Origin: Phaeobacter sp. CECT 5382
GTDB taxonomy: Bacteria; Pseudomonadota; Alphaproteobacteria; Rhodobacterales; Rhodobacteraceae
DNA length: 64,000 bases
Assembly: GCF_001457775.1 (NCBI RefSeq)
Contig: NZ_CYSG01000012.1
Span: 1 to 64,000 of the forward strand
Direction: 5' to 3'
The translations under genes were made by a program, and so were the position numbers. Each line of letters begins with the position of its first letter. Position 1 is the first letter of the stretch. Shown here in pieces: positions 63,884 to 64,000 of this stretch. The notes under the pieces were generated by a model that searched no databases, was not told the origin of the DNA, and saw only the letters and a list, made by a program, of their open reading frames with translations.

Positions 63884-64000
63884 ATGAGCATGACACCAAA
63901 ACAACGCGCAGAGAAATCCGCCGCAGCCATGTGGGCCAGCGATAATGCCTCGAAATGGGCCGGGATGGAGATCACCGCGATTGACGAAGGCAGCGCCACG
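63884..64000 (+). CDS. paaI: PaaI, hydroxyphenylacetyl-CoA thioesterase, truncated by window edge
   Basis: The last 117 bases encode 39 codons beginning MSMTPKQRAEKSAAAMWASD and continuing NASKWAGMEITAIDEGSA, typical of the N-terminus of hotdog-fold PaaI thioesterases. The enzyme clears dead-end CoA esters formed in phenylacetate breakdown. The active site lies beyond the edge. A second ATG at 63890 is also possible. Confidence 0.8.
   Translation, partial: MSMTPKQRAEKSAAAMWASDNASKWAGMEITAIDEGSAT

Noticed and set aside
1-64000. CRISPR arrays, insertion sequences, prophage or integrase genes
   Set aside because: No regularly spaced repeats, transposase or phage motifs were seen.

Overview
The window looks like chromosomal DNA of a marine alphaproteobacterium of the Roseobacter group (Rhodobacteraceae). 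The evidence is its high GC content, dense operons with ATGA-type overlaps, and gene content typical of that group: sarcosine-oxidase-like enzymes with a BCCT carrier, a complete nos cluster, the phenylacetate pathway, methanethiol oxidase, and many ABC importers for amine- or amide-type nutrients. The assignment is an inference from content. There is no rRNA, CRISPR array, transposase or prophage, and one tRNA.

Layout. 1-0.9 kb: the truncated start of a membrane protein on the minus strand, then about 680 bases without a credible gene. 0.9-6.8 kb (minus): a cytosine-deaminase-type amidohydrolase with a complete BMP-type nucleoside/base ABC importer. 7.1-12.2 kb (plus): heterotetrameric sarcosine-oxidase-like operon soxBDAG. 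12.2-14.2 kb (minus): a GlxA/AraC-type and a LysR-type regulator. 14.3-21.9 kb (plus): semialdehyde-type aldehyde dehydrogenase, M19 dipeptidase-like protein, BCCT transporter, an unknown protein whose reading frame is split by an in-frame TAG, a DUF3726-like protein and an Ldh-family oxidoreductase. The 7-22 kb block reads as a pathway for import and oxidation of an N-methylated amino acid or betaine, but several core parts deviate from their families, so the substrate is probably not plain sarcosine.

21.9-31.0 kb (minus): nosRZDFYLX for nitrous oxide reduction, led by a small Cys-rich secreted protein with an FNR/NnrR-like box upstream. 31.2-42.8 kb: an amide/branched-chain-amino-acid-type ABC importer operon (minus) preceded by a flotillin, carrying a fused ABC-ATPase/amidase and an acyl-CoA synthetase. 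Upstream sit an AmiC-like binding protein without a signal peptide and a divergent MarR regulator. An inverted repeat before the flotillin has a near-identical half-site before marR. This is the best candidate for an undescribed system.

43.0-47.5 kb (plus): an RND efflux adaptor and pump. 47.6-52.0 kb: a DUF1348-like protein, a fused PNPOx/ferredoxin-reductase/2Fe-2S protein, a GST and a LysR regulator. 52.1-55.2 kb: nagA and a BadF-type sugar kinase facing an IclR regulator whose start overlaps a long palindrome. 55.3-57.4 kb: an SBP56/methanethiol oxidase and a membrane partner. 57.4-58.8 kb: a fructokinase-like PfkB kinase, a possible small ORF and a CAU-anticodon tRNA. 58.9-64.0 kb: alpha/beta hydrolase, paaX and paaZ (minus), divergent from paaG and a truncated paaI (plus).
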